Assembly (NCBI GenBank): GCA_947174015.1
Contig: CAMWHJ010000014.1
Coordinates: 1 to 54,508, forward strand
Direction of reading: 5' to 3'
From: an uncultured Lachnospiraceae bacterium
GTDB lineage: Bacteria > Bacillota > Clostridia > Lachnospirales > Lachnospiraceae
DNA length: 54,508 bases
Part shown: piece after piece, positions 7,418 to 14,148 of the stretch
Layout: each line of letters opens with the position of its first letter
How positions within the stretch are numbered: position 1 is the stretch's first letter
Notes under the pieces: model-generated
Seen by the model: only the letters and a program-made list of their open reading frames with translations
What the model was told of the DNA's origin: nothing
Database searches by the model: none
Translations under genes and position numbers: made by a program

Positions 7418-9148
7418 ATGGTTATGGCAAGGACAGTGGGAATTGGGATACAGCAATTTGATAAGGTAATAGATGGGAACTATTTTTATATTGATAAAAC
7501 TTCTTTTATAAAAGAATGGTGGGAGAGTGGCGATGATGTAACGCTTATTACCCGCCCCCGCCGTTTTGGAAAGACATTGAATATGAGCATGGTGGAGCAG
7601 TTTTTTTCTGTGGATTATGCAGACAGGGGAGAATTGTTTGAGGGGCTTGCCATCTGGCAGGAAGAGAAGTATCAAAAACTTCAGGGAACTTATCCTGTGA
7701 TTAGTTTATCCTTTGCAAATATTAAAGAACCGGATTATGAGATAACAGAGTATCGTATAAGACAGTTGCTGATGAAACAGTATGAGAAAACTTCCTTTTT
7801 ATTGAAAAGTGAAGTATTGTCGAAAGCAGAAAAGGTATATTTTGAAAGAATGTGCAGTGATATGGGGCGTGCAGATGCACCTATGGCACTGTATCAATTA
7901 TCAGATTATCTGCAACGCTATTATGGAAAGAAAGTTATTATCCTGCTGGATGAATATGATACACCTATGCAGGAGGCTTATATAAATGGTTATTGGAATG
8001 AACTGGTTACTTTTACCAGAAGTCTGTTTAATGCCACTTTCAAGACAAATCCATTTTTGGCAAGAGGAATTATGACTGGAATAACACGAGTTAGCAAGGA
8101 GTCCATTTTCTCAGATTTGAATAATCTAAAAGTGGTAACTACGACTTCAAATGAATATGCCACTACTTTTGGATTTACAGAAGAAGAGGTATTTGCTGGG
8201 CTGGAGGAATGTGGACTTTCAGCTCAAAAGGAAAAGGTAAAAAGGTGGTATGATGGTTTCATTTTTGGAAATTATTCAGATATTTATAACCCATGGTCAG
8301 TGTTGAATTTTCTGGATACAGGAAAATATAGCACTTATTGGGCAAACACCAGTGCCAATAGTCTGGTGGATAAGTTAATCCGGGAAGGCAGCAAAAGGGT
8401 AAAGACCACCTTTGAGGAACTTATTAAGGGAAAAACGATTCAGTGTCCTATAGACGAGCAGATTGTGTTTAATCAGTTGGATCACAGTGAGAGTGCTATC
8501 TGGAGCCTTCTGCTTGCCAGTGGTTATCTGAAAGTACTGAGCAAAGAAAAAGAAGATGAAATTACAGATTCTGTCCGTCCAAAATATGAATTGACCATTA
8601 CTAATTATGAGGTAAGGCGGATGTTTCTGTGTATGGTACAGGACTGGTTTAATGAAACGGGAGGAGATTATAATGATTTTGTGCAGGCACTGCTTCGTGG
8701 AAACTTAAAGGAAATGAATGCCTACATGAATCGGGTAACATTACAGACTTTCAGTTATTTTGATACAGGAAAAAATCCATCAGGAAGAGAGCCGGAGCGC
8801 TTTTACCATGGATTTGTATTAGGCTTGATTGCGGAGCTTGGCAGGGACTATGTGATAACTTCCAACAGAGAAAGCGGATTTGGGAGGTATGATGTAATGC
8901 TGGAACCAAAAGAAACCAAAAATGATGCAATTATTCTGGAATTTAAAGTCCATGAGCCGGAGGAGGAAAGTACCTTGCAGGAGACTGTAGCCGCAGCCCT
9001 CGCCCAGATAGAGGAAAAGCAGTACGAAGCCGCCCTCATTGCGAAGGGAATCCCAAAAGAGAGGATTCGTCGGTATGGATTTGCCTTTGAAGGAAAAAAA
9101 GTGCTGATAGGAGTGAGCTTGGGAAAATATATGAAGGAAATATCGTAA
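7418..9148 (+). CDS. PF09820-type AAA ATPase with C-terminal PD-(D/E)XK nuclease-like domain
   Basis: This 576-residue protein belongs to a family seen in many copies in gut Clostridia and Bacteroidetes. The N-terminus matches the predicted-ATPase family (FYIDKTSFIKEWW), with a P-loop in RPRRFGKT at 46-53 and a Walker B-like LLDEYD at 175-180. The C-terminal 100 residues hold RYDVML and, about 20 residues later, ILEFKV, the Asp and Glu-x-Lys pattern of the PD-(D/E)XK nuclease-like fold. AAAGGAC lies 6 bases before the ATG. It stands alone between a strong terminator and a gene remnant. The cellular role is unknown. Defence or mobile-element association has been proposed for such families, but nothing here proves it. 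Confidence 0.88.
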   Translation: MVMARTVGIGIQQFDKVIDGNYFYIDKTSFIKEWWESGDDVTLITRPRRFGKTLNMSMVEQFFSVDYADRGELFEGLAIWQEEKYQKLQGTYPVISLSFANIKEPDYEITEYRIRQLLMKQYEKTSFLLKSEVLSKAEKVYFERMCSDMGRADAPMALYQLSDYLQRYYGKKVIILLDEYDTPMQEAYINGYWNELVTFTRSLFNATFKTNPFLARGIMTGITRVSKESIFSDLNNLKVVTTTSNEYATTFGFTEEEVFAGLEECGLSAQKEKVKRWYDGFIFGNYSDIYNPWSVLNFLDTGKYSTYWANTSANSLVDKLIREGSKRVKTTFEELIKGKTIQCPIDEQIVFNQLDHSESAIWSLLLASGYLKVLSKEKEDEITDSVRPKYELTITNYEVRRMFLCMVQDWFNETGGDYNDFVQALLRGNLKEMNAYMNRVTLQTFSYFDTGKNPSGREPERFYHGFVLGLIAELGRDYVITSNRESGFGRYDVMLEPKETKNDAIILEFKVHEPEEESTLQETVAAALAQIEEKQYEAALIAKGIPKERIRRYGFAFEGKKVLIGVSLGKYMKEIS

Positions 9149-9190
9149 CAGAAGAATTGGAGAATTGTTTAAGGAGATTGATTTATCTGA

Positions 9191-9457
9191 AAAAAGGGAA
9201 CGGGTATTCCTAAAATATTAAGAGAACTTAAGCAAAATGGTTCACCAGAGCCTGAGTTTGATATGGATGAGGAAAGAACAAGAATGCAGATTATTTTGAT
9301 TTATTTGGAAACAAATAAAGAAATAAATAGTGCTGTTGCAGAGATATTGTTGGAAGTTGAGATAAAGACGGCAAGTCGTTTACTGTTGAAAGCTGAAAAG
9401 CTAGATATCCTTAAAGGCACTGGAAAAACAAAAAATAAGGTATATTTTAGAGAATAA
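9191..9457 (+). pseudogene. C-terminal remnant of an AlbA_2/RecG-like ATP-binding regulator
   Basis: The open frame from 9191 encodes GTGIPKILRELKQNG, resembling the end of the HATPase_c_4 region in AlbA_2-type putative regulators. A short winged-helix-like segment of about 65 residues follows. In-frame stops lie just upstream (TGA at 9188-9190) and no start or ribosome site precedes the conserved motif, so the N-terminal two thirds are gone. A 64-residue ORF from the ATG at 9263 could in principle be expressed but lacks a Shine-Dalgarno site. It is most simply read as a decayed gene. Confidence 0.62.
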
Positions 9458-9490
9458 TGCAAATGGATGTCATAAGAATGGATTAAGAAA

Positions 9491-9522
9491 CTATCTCCAT
9501 CATTAGAAAAATGATGGAGATA
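9491..9522. other. Perfect 14-bp hairpin
   Basis: CTATCTCCATCATT (9491-9504) and AATGATGGAGATAG (9509-9522) form a perfect stem with the 4-base loop AGAA. No T run follows on either strand, so it is not a canonical terminator. It follows the remnant at 9191-9457. Confidence 0.6.
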
Positions 9523-9625
9523 GTAAATAGGTTGTTAATTAAATTTGTTCATAGCATCTAAATAGTGTCTGCTGATTAAACAATAATCTCTTGATTTTAT
9601 TGACTTTATGCTCATTTATTAAGGC

Positions 9626-9654
9626 TTTACACCTTTTTCGCTTTTTGCTATAAT
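9626..9654 (+). promoter_or_regulatory. Promoter of the 48-residue coiled-coil gene
   Basis: TTTACA (9626-9631) and TATAAT (9649-9654) are separated by exactly 17 bases. The -35 box lies inside the left arm of an inverted repeat (9621-9638) whose partner lies after the gene (9861-9878). Confidence 0.72.
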
Positions 9655-9693
9655 AAAAATAGTAGCAAAGTGAAAAAGAAAGGTAGTGATAGC

Positions 9694-9840
9694 ATGGCAG
9701 ACAATGAAAAACTTGATCTAATTCTTTCAGAATTGAAAGAAGTTAAACAAAAAGTAACTGGCATAGAAGTACATTTAGAAAATGTGACAGATAAAAACAT
9801 TCAAACAGTAGCAGAAGGTCATCTTGACGGAATAGCATAA
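9694..9840 (+). CDS. 48-residue coiled-coil small protein
   Basis: This is a short complete gene with a good promoter, AAAGAAAGG 10 bases before the ATG, and a terminator after the stop. The product is 48 residues and highly charged. Residues 5-36 have a heptad-like pattern (LDLILSELKEVKQKV, then IEVHLENVTDKN), typical of small coiled-coil proteins found in gut Clostridia. There is no signal peptide or membrane helix. Similar proteins are often longer, with additional LENVTDRNI-type repeats, so this one may be C-terminally shortened. Function unknown. Inverted repeats AAGGCTTTACACCTTTTT and its near complement flank the gene. Confidence 0.66.
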   Translation: MADNEKLDLILSELKEVKQKVTGIEVHLENVTDKNIQTVAEGHLDGIA

Positions 9841-9861
9841 AATACATATCAACCAATCAAA

Positions 9862-9910
9862 AAAAGGTGTAAGGTCTTATTAAGTTATTAAGGTCTTGCA
9901 CCTTTTAATT
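9862..9910 (+). terminator. Terminator of the 48-residue gene
   Basis: AAAAGGTGTAAG (9862-9873) pairs with CTTGCACCTTTT (9895-9906), with one G-T pair and a T-rich tail. Its left arm is also the partner of the inverted repeat at 9621-9638 upstream of the gene. Confidence 0.75.
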
Positions 9911-9912
9911 TT

Positions 9913-10285
9913 GGTTTATTTATATAGAGTGTAGCAATTTGTTTTTAAATGTGGTATGTGGAGATAAAAAGGATTGGTTTATTCCAGTCCTTTTGATTTG
10001 GGAAAGAGAAAAGCTATTTTGTATATTTTCGGACGGCATTGCTCCTGATATGGACATCCGACACAATGATTTCTCTCAAATGAAACCCTGCACTGTCTGG
10101 TTGTTTTGTTATATGACTGGCTGACAGGCTCATGTCCTGCCGCACAATGGTTTTGACCCCAGCATCATGACATTGGGAGTGAACAGTAACGCATAAAATA
10201 CCTTTCACTGCTGCCTTTTCAGCCAATGAATTGCCAAGAAGCATATTCCATGTTAAAATGGTATAAAAAAGGAAGGCGATTAACC
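9913..10285. other. Intergenic stretch with no supported gene
   Basis: About 370 bases separate the small-gene terminator from the acetyltransferase. Overlapping open frames of 61 (+) and 76 (-) codons exist but have no usable ribosome binding site and match nothing I recognise. I see no RNA gene or repeat here. It may be decayed sequence continuous with the remnant patch starting at 9191. Confidence 0.5.
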
Positions 10286-10882
10286 ATGACAGAAAAGAAA
10301 AAGATGCAGGCAGGTGTTTTGTATGATGCCAATTATGACCAGGAACTTTTAAAGGAGCGTACGGCTTGTAAGGATTTGTGCCATAAATTTAATCAGCTTT
10401 TGCCCTCCCAGAGCAAGGAACAACAGGAATTGATGAAACAGATCCTGGGGAAGACAAAGGGAAATTTTTTTATTACGGCACCTTTTTGGTGCGATTATGG
10501 ATATAATATTGACATTGGAGAAAATTTTTATGTAAATCATAATTGCGTTATTTTAGATTGTGCCAAAGTGACCTTTGGGGATAATGTATTTATTGCACCG
10601 GATTGCGGCTTTCATACGGCGGGACATCCTTTGGATGTGGAACAGAGAAACCAAGGCTTAGAATATGCGTATCCAATTACTGTGGGAGATAATGTGTGGA
10701 TAGGAGCAGGCGTACATGTGCTGCCGGGAGTAAGTATTGGCAGCGGTTCGGTGATTGGCGCCGGAAGTCTGGTGAATCGTGATATTCCTGAGGGAGTACT
10801 GGCGGCAGGAAATCCCTGTAAAGTGATTCGAAAACTGACAGAAGAGGATAAGAAAAAATATTGGAAAAGGACAACCGTTTAG
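10286..10882 (+). CDS. Sugar O-acetyltransferase, LacA/Maa/NodL type
   Basis: This 198-residue left-handed beta-helix (hexapeptide repeat) enzyme is predicted to move acetyl from acetyl-CoA to a sugar hydroxyl. It has the N-terminal Mac-type helical region (VLYDANYDQELLKER), then IDIGENFYVNHNCVILD and hexapeptide coils, with the likely catalytic His114 in TAGHPLD and a GSVIGAGSLV-type C-terminal coil. The ATG at 10286 follows GGAAGG by 9 bases. The upstream 20 codons of open frame lack a ribosome site. The natural acceptor is unknown; family names such as maltose or galactoside acetyltransferase describe in vitro activity. Confidence 0.92.
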   Translation: MTEKKKMQAGVLYDANYDQELLKERTACKDLCHKFNQLLPSQSKEQQELMKQILGKTKGNFFITAPFWCDYGYNIDIGENFYVNHNCVILDCAKVTFGDNVFIAPDCGFHTAGHPLDVEQRNQGLEYAYPITVGDNVWIGAGVHVLPGVSIGSGSVIGAGSLVNRDIPEGVLAAGNPCKVIRKLTEEDKKKYWKRTTV

Positions 10883-10901
10883 GAGAGAACTGATTTTGCA
10901 T

Positions 10902-10928
10902 GTAACTGTGAAAATATGGGACAGTTAC
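10902..10928. repeat. Solo 27-bp palindrome related to the MITE right end
   Basis: It starts GTAACTGT and ends ACAGTTAC with an 11-base centre, the same length and arms as the MITE right end. There is no left end or flanking duplication. It lies 43 bases before the response-regulator start, in its probable leader. Confidence 0.75.
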
Positions 10929-10971
10929 ATAAGGAGAATTATAACAACAGGTAAAAGAAAGGGAGAAAATC

Positions 10972-11685
10972 ATGGGGAACCGACAATCAGAACCTCCTGT
11001 TCATTACAATTGTCTGATTGTAGATGATGAGACAGAGTTAGCCAAAATGACCTGCGAATACTTTGAGATGTTTGATGTGAGCTGTGCCTGTGTGGAGGGG
11101 GCAGCAGAATGTCTAGATTTCTTGAAAAGAAATCAAGTAGATATCCTTTTGCTGGATATTAATTTAAAAGAGGAAAGCGGCTTTGCCTTGTGCAAACAGC
11201 TTCGCAGTCACTGGGATATTCCCATTCTATTTATCAGTGCCAGGCAGAGTGATGATGATATTTTAATGGCACTGAATATCGGTGGAGATGACTATGTGAA
11301 AAAGCCCTATACCCTCAGTGTGCTGTTGGCAAAGGTGAAAGTAATGCTGAAACGTATGACTGCCATGGAACAGCCAGCGAAGGAAGAAGTGGCAGATGAA
11401 GTTTTTGTGCTGTCAGAGCAGACTATGAGTGTGTTCTTAAAGGGAAAAGAAATTTCCCTAAAGGGGAAAGAATTTGCTCTGCTGAAATGTCTTTATGACC
11501 ACAAAAACACCATTGTTACCAAGGAACAGCTTTTTGAAATGGTGTGGGGAAATTCCTTTTACGGTGATGGTACCTTAAATGTACATATCCGAAAACTGCG
11601 GGAAAAACTGGAAAATAACCCCAATGAACCGGAATATATTAAGACGGTGTGGGGCACAGGATATATTTTAAAGGTTCCGGAGTAA
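10972..11685 (+). CDS. OmpR-family response regulator
   Basis: This is a 237-residue two-component response regulator. The receiver domain has the acidic pair Asp18-Asp19, phosphoacceptor Asp62 (LLLDINLK), Ser89 and Lys111 in the YVKKPY switch. The C-terminal winged helix runs from about 140 (FALLKCLYDH... and the recognition helix DGTLNVHIRKLREKLE) and ends in the typical VWGTGYIL wing. It is followed 29 bases after its stop by the partner kinase. A solo MITE-end palindrome lies in the leader. The ABC transporter starting at 13392 is the likely target, since such kinase-regulator pairs usually control adjacent MacB/FtsX-type exporters. This is inference from position. Confidence 0.93.
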   Translation: MGNRQSEPPVHYNCLIVDDETELAKMTCEYFEMFDVSCACVEGAAECLDFLKRNQVDILLLDINLKEESGFALCKQLRSHWDIPILFISARQSDDDILMALNIGGDDYVKKPYTLSVLLAKVKVMLKRMTAMEQPAKEEVADEVFVLSEQTMSVFLKGKEISLKGKEFALLKCLYDHKNTIVTKEQLFEMVWGNSFYGDGTLNVHIRKLREKLENNPNEPEYIKTVWGTGYILKVPE

Positions 11686-11714
11686 ACAGATGGTTCAAAA
11701 GGTGTGGTGAACAT

Positions 11715-12950
11715 ATGAAAGTTAAGAAAATGGTCATTATCTATACGATTTTGATGGCAGGTTTCTTTTTTCTTCTGGTAAGACCTTGGGGAACAAAAGA
11801 GACAGAACTGCACAATATGGTGTATTATAATGAACAGAAAATCCGGATAGAGCAGGAAATTGTACAAGGAAAAGCATTAGAGGATATTGAGAGAGAATAT
11901 GGCTGTGAAATTTTTTTTGTCACAGAAGATAACTACAATATTTACCTGAATCAGGCATTGCAGAAGGAAGCCTTGATTTTGGATTACATGGAAGGAGAGA
12001 AACTGACAGGGAAAATCGTGTGGAGCCAAAGGGAAATCAGGTATCAGAAATTAGAGAAAGAATTGCTGTACAAGGGAATTTGTGTGTGGGTTCTTTTGCT
12101 GGTGGGGGGATATCTGTTATTCTTTTATTTATATCTACAGTTTCTTCGCCCCTTTCACACCTTGGAACAATTTGCCAGACAGATATCCAAGGGAAATCTT
12201 GAATTTCCCCTTCCAATCAAGAAAAGAAATTTCTTTGGTGCTTTTACGGAAAGTTTTGATATTATGCGGGAGGAGCTAAAGCGAGCCAGAGAAAGTGAAT
12301 ATCAGGCGAACCGCAGTAAGAAAGAACTGGTGGCAGAACTGTCCCACGATATTAAGACGCCCATCTCCACCATACAGGCAACCTGTGAAGTATTGGAGGT
12401 GAAGGAAAAAAATCAGGATACGCTGGCGAAGGTGGCAGTGATAGCTGCAAAGGCAAAAATGATAGATGAGCTGGTGGGAAATTTGTTTCATGCTACTTTA
12501 GAGGAGCTTGCGGTGTTAAAGGTAGAGACCGTGGAAGAAAGTTCTCTTGTTCTGGAAGAAATGTTTCAGGGGCTTAACTTTTACGATAATCTGGTAATGG
12601 ACAATTCCGTTCCCCCATGTCTGGTTTTTATGGACAAATTGCGGCTGCAGCAGGTGATTGATAATATTATCAACAACTCATGGAAATACAGCGGTACCGA
12701 GATAGTGGTTACCTTTGTAGAAGAAGAAGGAGGCATTCTCATCAAAATCAAAGACCATGGAAATGGCGTAAATCCAGAGGAACTGCCCCTATTGCAGGAA
12801 AAATTTTACCGAGGCGGCAATGCCAAGGGAAAATCGGGTACCGGTTTGGGATTGTATCTTGCCGGCATGTTTATGAAACAGATGCAGGGAGGGATGGAGT
12901 ATTATAATGAAAAGGGCTTTGTGGTAGAGCTTTTTCTTCGGAAGGTGTAA
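11715..12950 (+). CDS. Sensor histidine kinase
   Basis: This 411-residue membrane kinase is the partner of the preceding regulator. It has helices at about 6-22 and 121-143, an outer loop of about 95 residues between them, a HAMP-like linker, the H-box AELSHDIKTPIS with His211, the N-box (NIINNSWKYSG), and G-boxes DHGNGV and GKSGTGLGLY. I chose the ATG at 11715 because it directly precedes the first membrane helix. The open frame extends 22 codons upstream into the regulator gene, but without a hydrophobic or conserved sequence. The ribosome site (GGTGTGGTGA) is weak. The stop is followed by MITE copy C, whose target duplication includes the last two bases of the stop. Confidence 0.92.
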   Translation: MKVKKMVIIYTILMAGFFFLLVRPWGTKETELHNMVYYNEQKIRIEQEIVQGKALEDIEREYGCEIFFVTEDNYNIYLNQALQKEALILDYMEGEKLTGKIVWSQREIRYQKLEKELLYKGICVWVLLLVGGYLLFFYLYLQFLRPFHTLEQFARQISKGNLEFPLPIKKRNFFGAFTESFDIMREELKRARESEYQANRSKKELVAELSHDIKTPISTIQATCEVLEVKEKNQDTLAKVAVIAAKAKMIDELVGNLFHATLEELAVLKVETVEESSLVLEEMFQGLNFYDNLVMDNSVPPCLVFMDKLRLQQVIDNIINNSWKYSGTEIVVTFVEEEGGILIKIKDHGNGVNPEELPLLQEKFYRGGNAKGKSGTGLGLYLAGMFMKQMQGGMEYYNEKGFVVELFLRKV

Positions 12951-12956
12951 GGATTT

Positions 12957-13167
12957 GTAACTGTTCCGTAGGTCTGTGCATTTACTGCACAGACCGTAAG
13001 AAAAAGTGGATATAACAGGCAAAGAACCATTGCCTAAAGTAATCAAACTGTAAATCAGTTTGATTGCCTGCTTGCACCCATTGCGTAGCAATTTTCATGG
13101 GTGCAATACCCGAAAAACAATTTTGCATGGTTCTTTGCTTGTGACTATGAAGGTACTGAATAGTTAC
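12957..13167 (+). mobile_element. MITE copy C, 211-bp variant with extra hairpins
   Basis: The ends and outer structure match the 133-bp element, and AAGGATTT is duplicated at 12949-12956 and 13168-13175. Its central loop holds about 78 extra bases. These form a perfect hairpin (AATCAAACTG with CAGTTTGATT) and another (TTGCACCCAT with ATGGGTGCAA around TGC-gta-GCA). The second repeats the architecture of the normal central hairpin. It lies between the two-component genes and the ABC transporter. Confidence 0.9.
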
Positions 13168-13241
13168 AAGGATTTTAGAAACAGTTAAGAAATGGGCAAG
13201 AAACAGATTAAGATTTTTCAAAAGAGAACTGCTAGAATAAG

Positions 13242-13272
13242 AGATGTCAGGAAGAATCCGGCATCTTTTTTC
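13242..13272 (+). terminator. Possible weak terminator
   Basis: AGATGTC (13242-13248) and GGCATCT (13260-13266) form a 7-bp stem with one G-T pair, then a T run to 13271. It lies between MITE copy C and the ABC transporter and could end transcription from the kinase gene. Confidence 0.45.
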
Positions 13273-13314
13273 GCGTAAATTAAGTAAAAATAAGCAAGAC
13301 AAAGGGTAGGTATT

Positions 13315-13340
13315 GTAACAGTTCAGCTTAGGACTTTGCA
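13315..13340 (+). repeat. Possible decayed MITE left end
   Basis: GTAACAGTTCAG followed by TTAGG and TTTGCA resembles the MITE left end (GTAACTGTTCAGTAGG...GTGCA) with several changes. No right end or duplication is visible. Confidence 0.35.
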
Positions 13341-13391
13341 CTGGGTATTCCATACCTTTACACTTACCCGTCAAGAAAGGAAGATAGCAAG

Positions 13392-14147
13392 ATGAAATCA
13401 ATATTACAGGCAAAAGATTTATGTAAGACCTTTTCCAACGAAAGCGTTCAGCAGCATGTTTTGAAAAATCTTAATTTTACCATGAAACAGGGAGATTTTA
13501 CAGTGATTATGGGAAACTCCGGTTCTGGCAAAAGCACACTTTTATATGCATTGTCCGGCATGGAACGTCCCACCTTGGGAAGTATTTCCTATCAGGGAGA
13601 GGAGATTACCGGTTACAGCAATGACAAACTGGCAGTGTTTCGCAGGAATCATTGTGGTTTTGTGTTTCAGCAGAATTATTTGAATCATACCATGAGTGTA
13701 TTGGACAACATTATGGTATGCGGTCTTTTGGTGAGTAAAGACAGAAAGGCGGTGGCAGAAAGAGCAAAGGAGCTGCTGCTTCAAGTGGGGCTTTCCCAAG
13801 AGGTGTTTCACAAATTCCCCACTCAGCTTTCCGGCGGTGAGGCACAGAGAGTGGCAGTGGTGCGGGGGATTATCAATGCACCGGAAATTCTTTTTGCAGA
13901 TGAACCCACAGGAGCCTTGAATTCCCAGAATACCGAAAATGTCTTAAATGTATTTACAGAACTGAATGAAGCGGGGCAAAGTATTGTGATGGTTACGCAT
14001 GATATGCGTTCAGCCAGACGCGGCAATCGGGTGTTGTATCTAAAAGACGGAGTAATTACCGGGGAATTGAATTTAGGTGCTTACGAAACCAAGGACCAGC
14101 TAAGACACCAGAAGCTTCGAAACTTTTTGCAGGAAATGGGGTGGTAG
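13392..14147 (+). CDS. ABC transporter ATP-binding protein, MacB/LolD type
   Basis: This 251-residue ATPase couples to the FtsX-type permease encoded next. Walker A is GNSGSGKST at 41-49, the signature LSGGEAQR starts at 146, and Walker B is ILFADEPTG. The GxxxSxxxGE and FVFQQNYL patterns are those of the MacB/BceA-like subfamily, which usually drives mechanotransmission or export of peptides and lipids rather than import. AAGGAAG lies before the ATG. The permease starts 1 base after the stop, so the pair is one operon. The two-component system at 10972-12950 is the probable regulator, although MITE copy C and about 220 more bases intervene. Confidence 0.92.
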   Translation: MKSILQAKDLCKTFSNESVQQHVLKNLNFTMKQGDFTVIMGNSGSGKSTLLYALSGMERPTLGSISYQGEEITGYSNDKLAVFRRNHCGFVFQQNYLNHTMSVLDNIMVCGLLVSKDRKAVAERAKELLLQVGLSQEVFHKFPTQLSGGEAQRVAVVRGIINAPEILFADEPTGALNSQNTENVLNVFTELNEAGQSIVMVTHDMRSARRGNRVLYLKDGVITGELNLGAYETKDQLRHQKLRNFLQEMGW

Positions 14148-14148
14148 T

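Noticed and set aside
10014-10244. 76-codon minus-strand ORF with the opposite 61-codon frame at 9939-10124
   Set aside because: No ribosome binding site, no promoter and no recognised motif. The overlapping opposite frame also lacks start signals.
11649-11714. Longer start for the histidine kinase
   Set aside because: The extra 22 codons overlap the response-regulator gene and encode no hydrophobic or conserved sequence before the first membrane helix.
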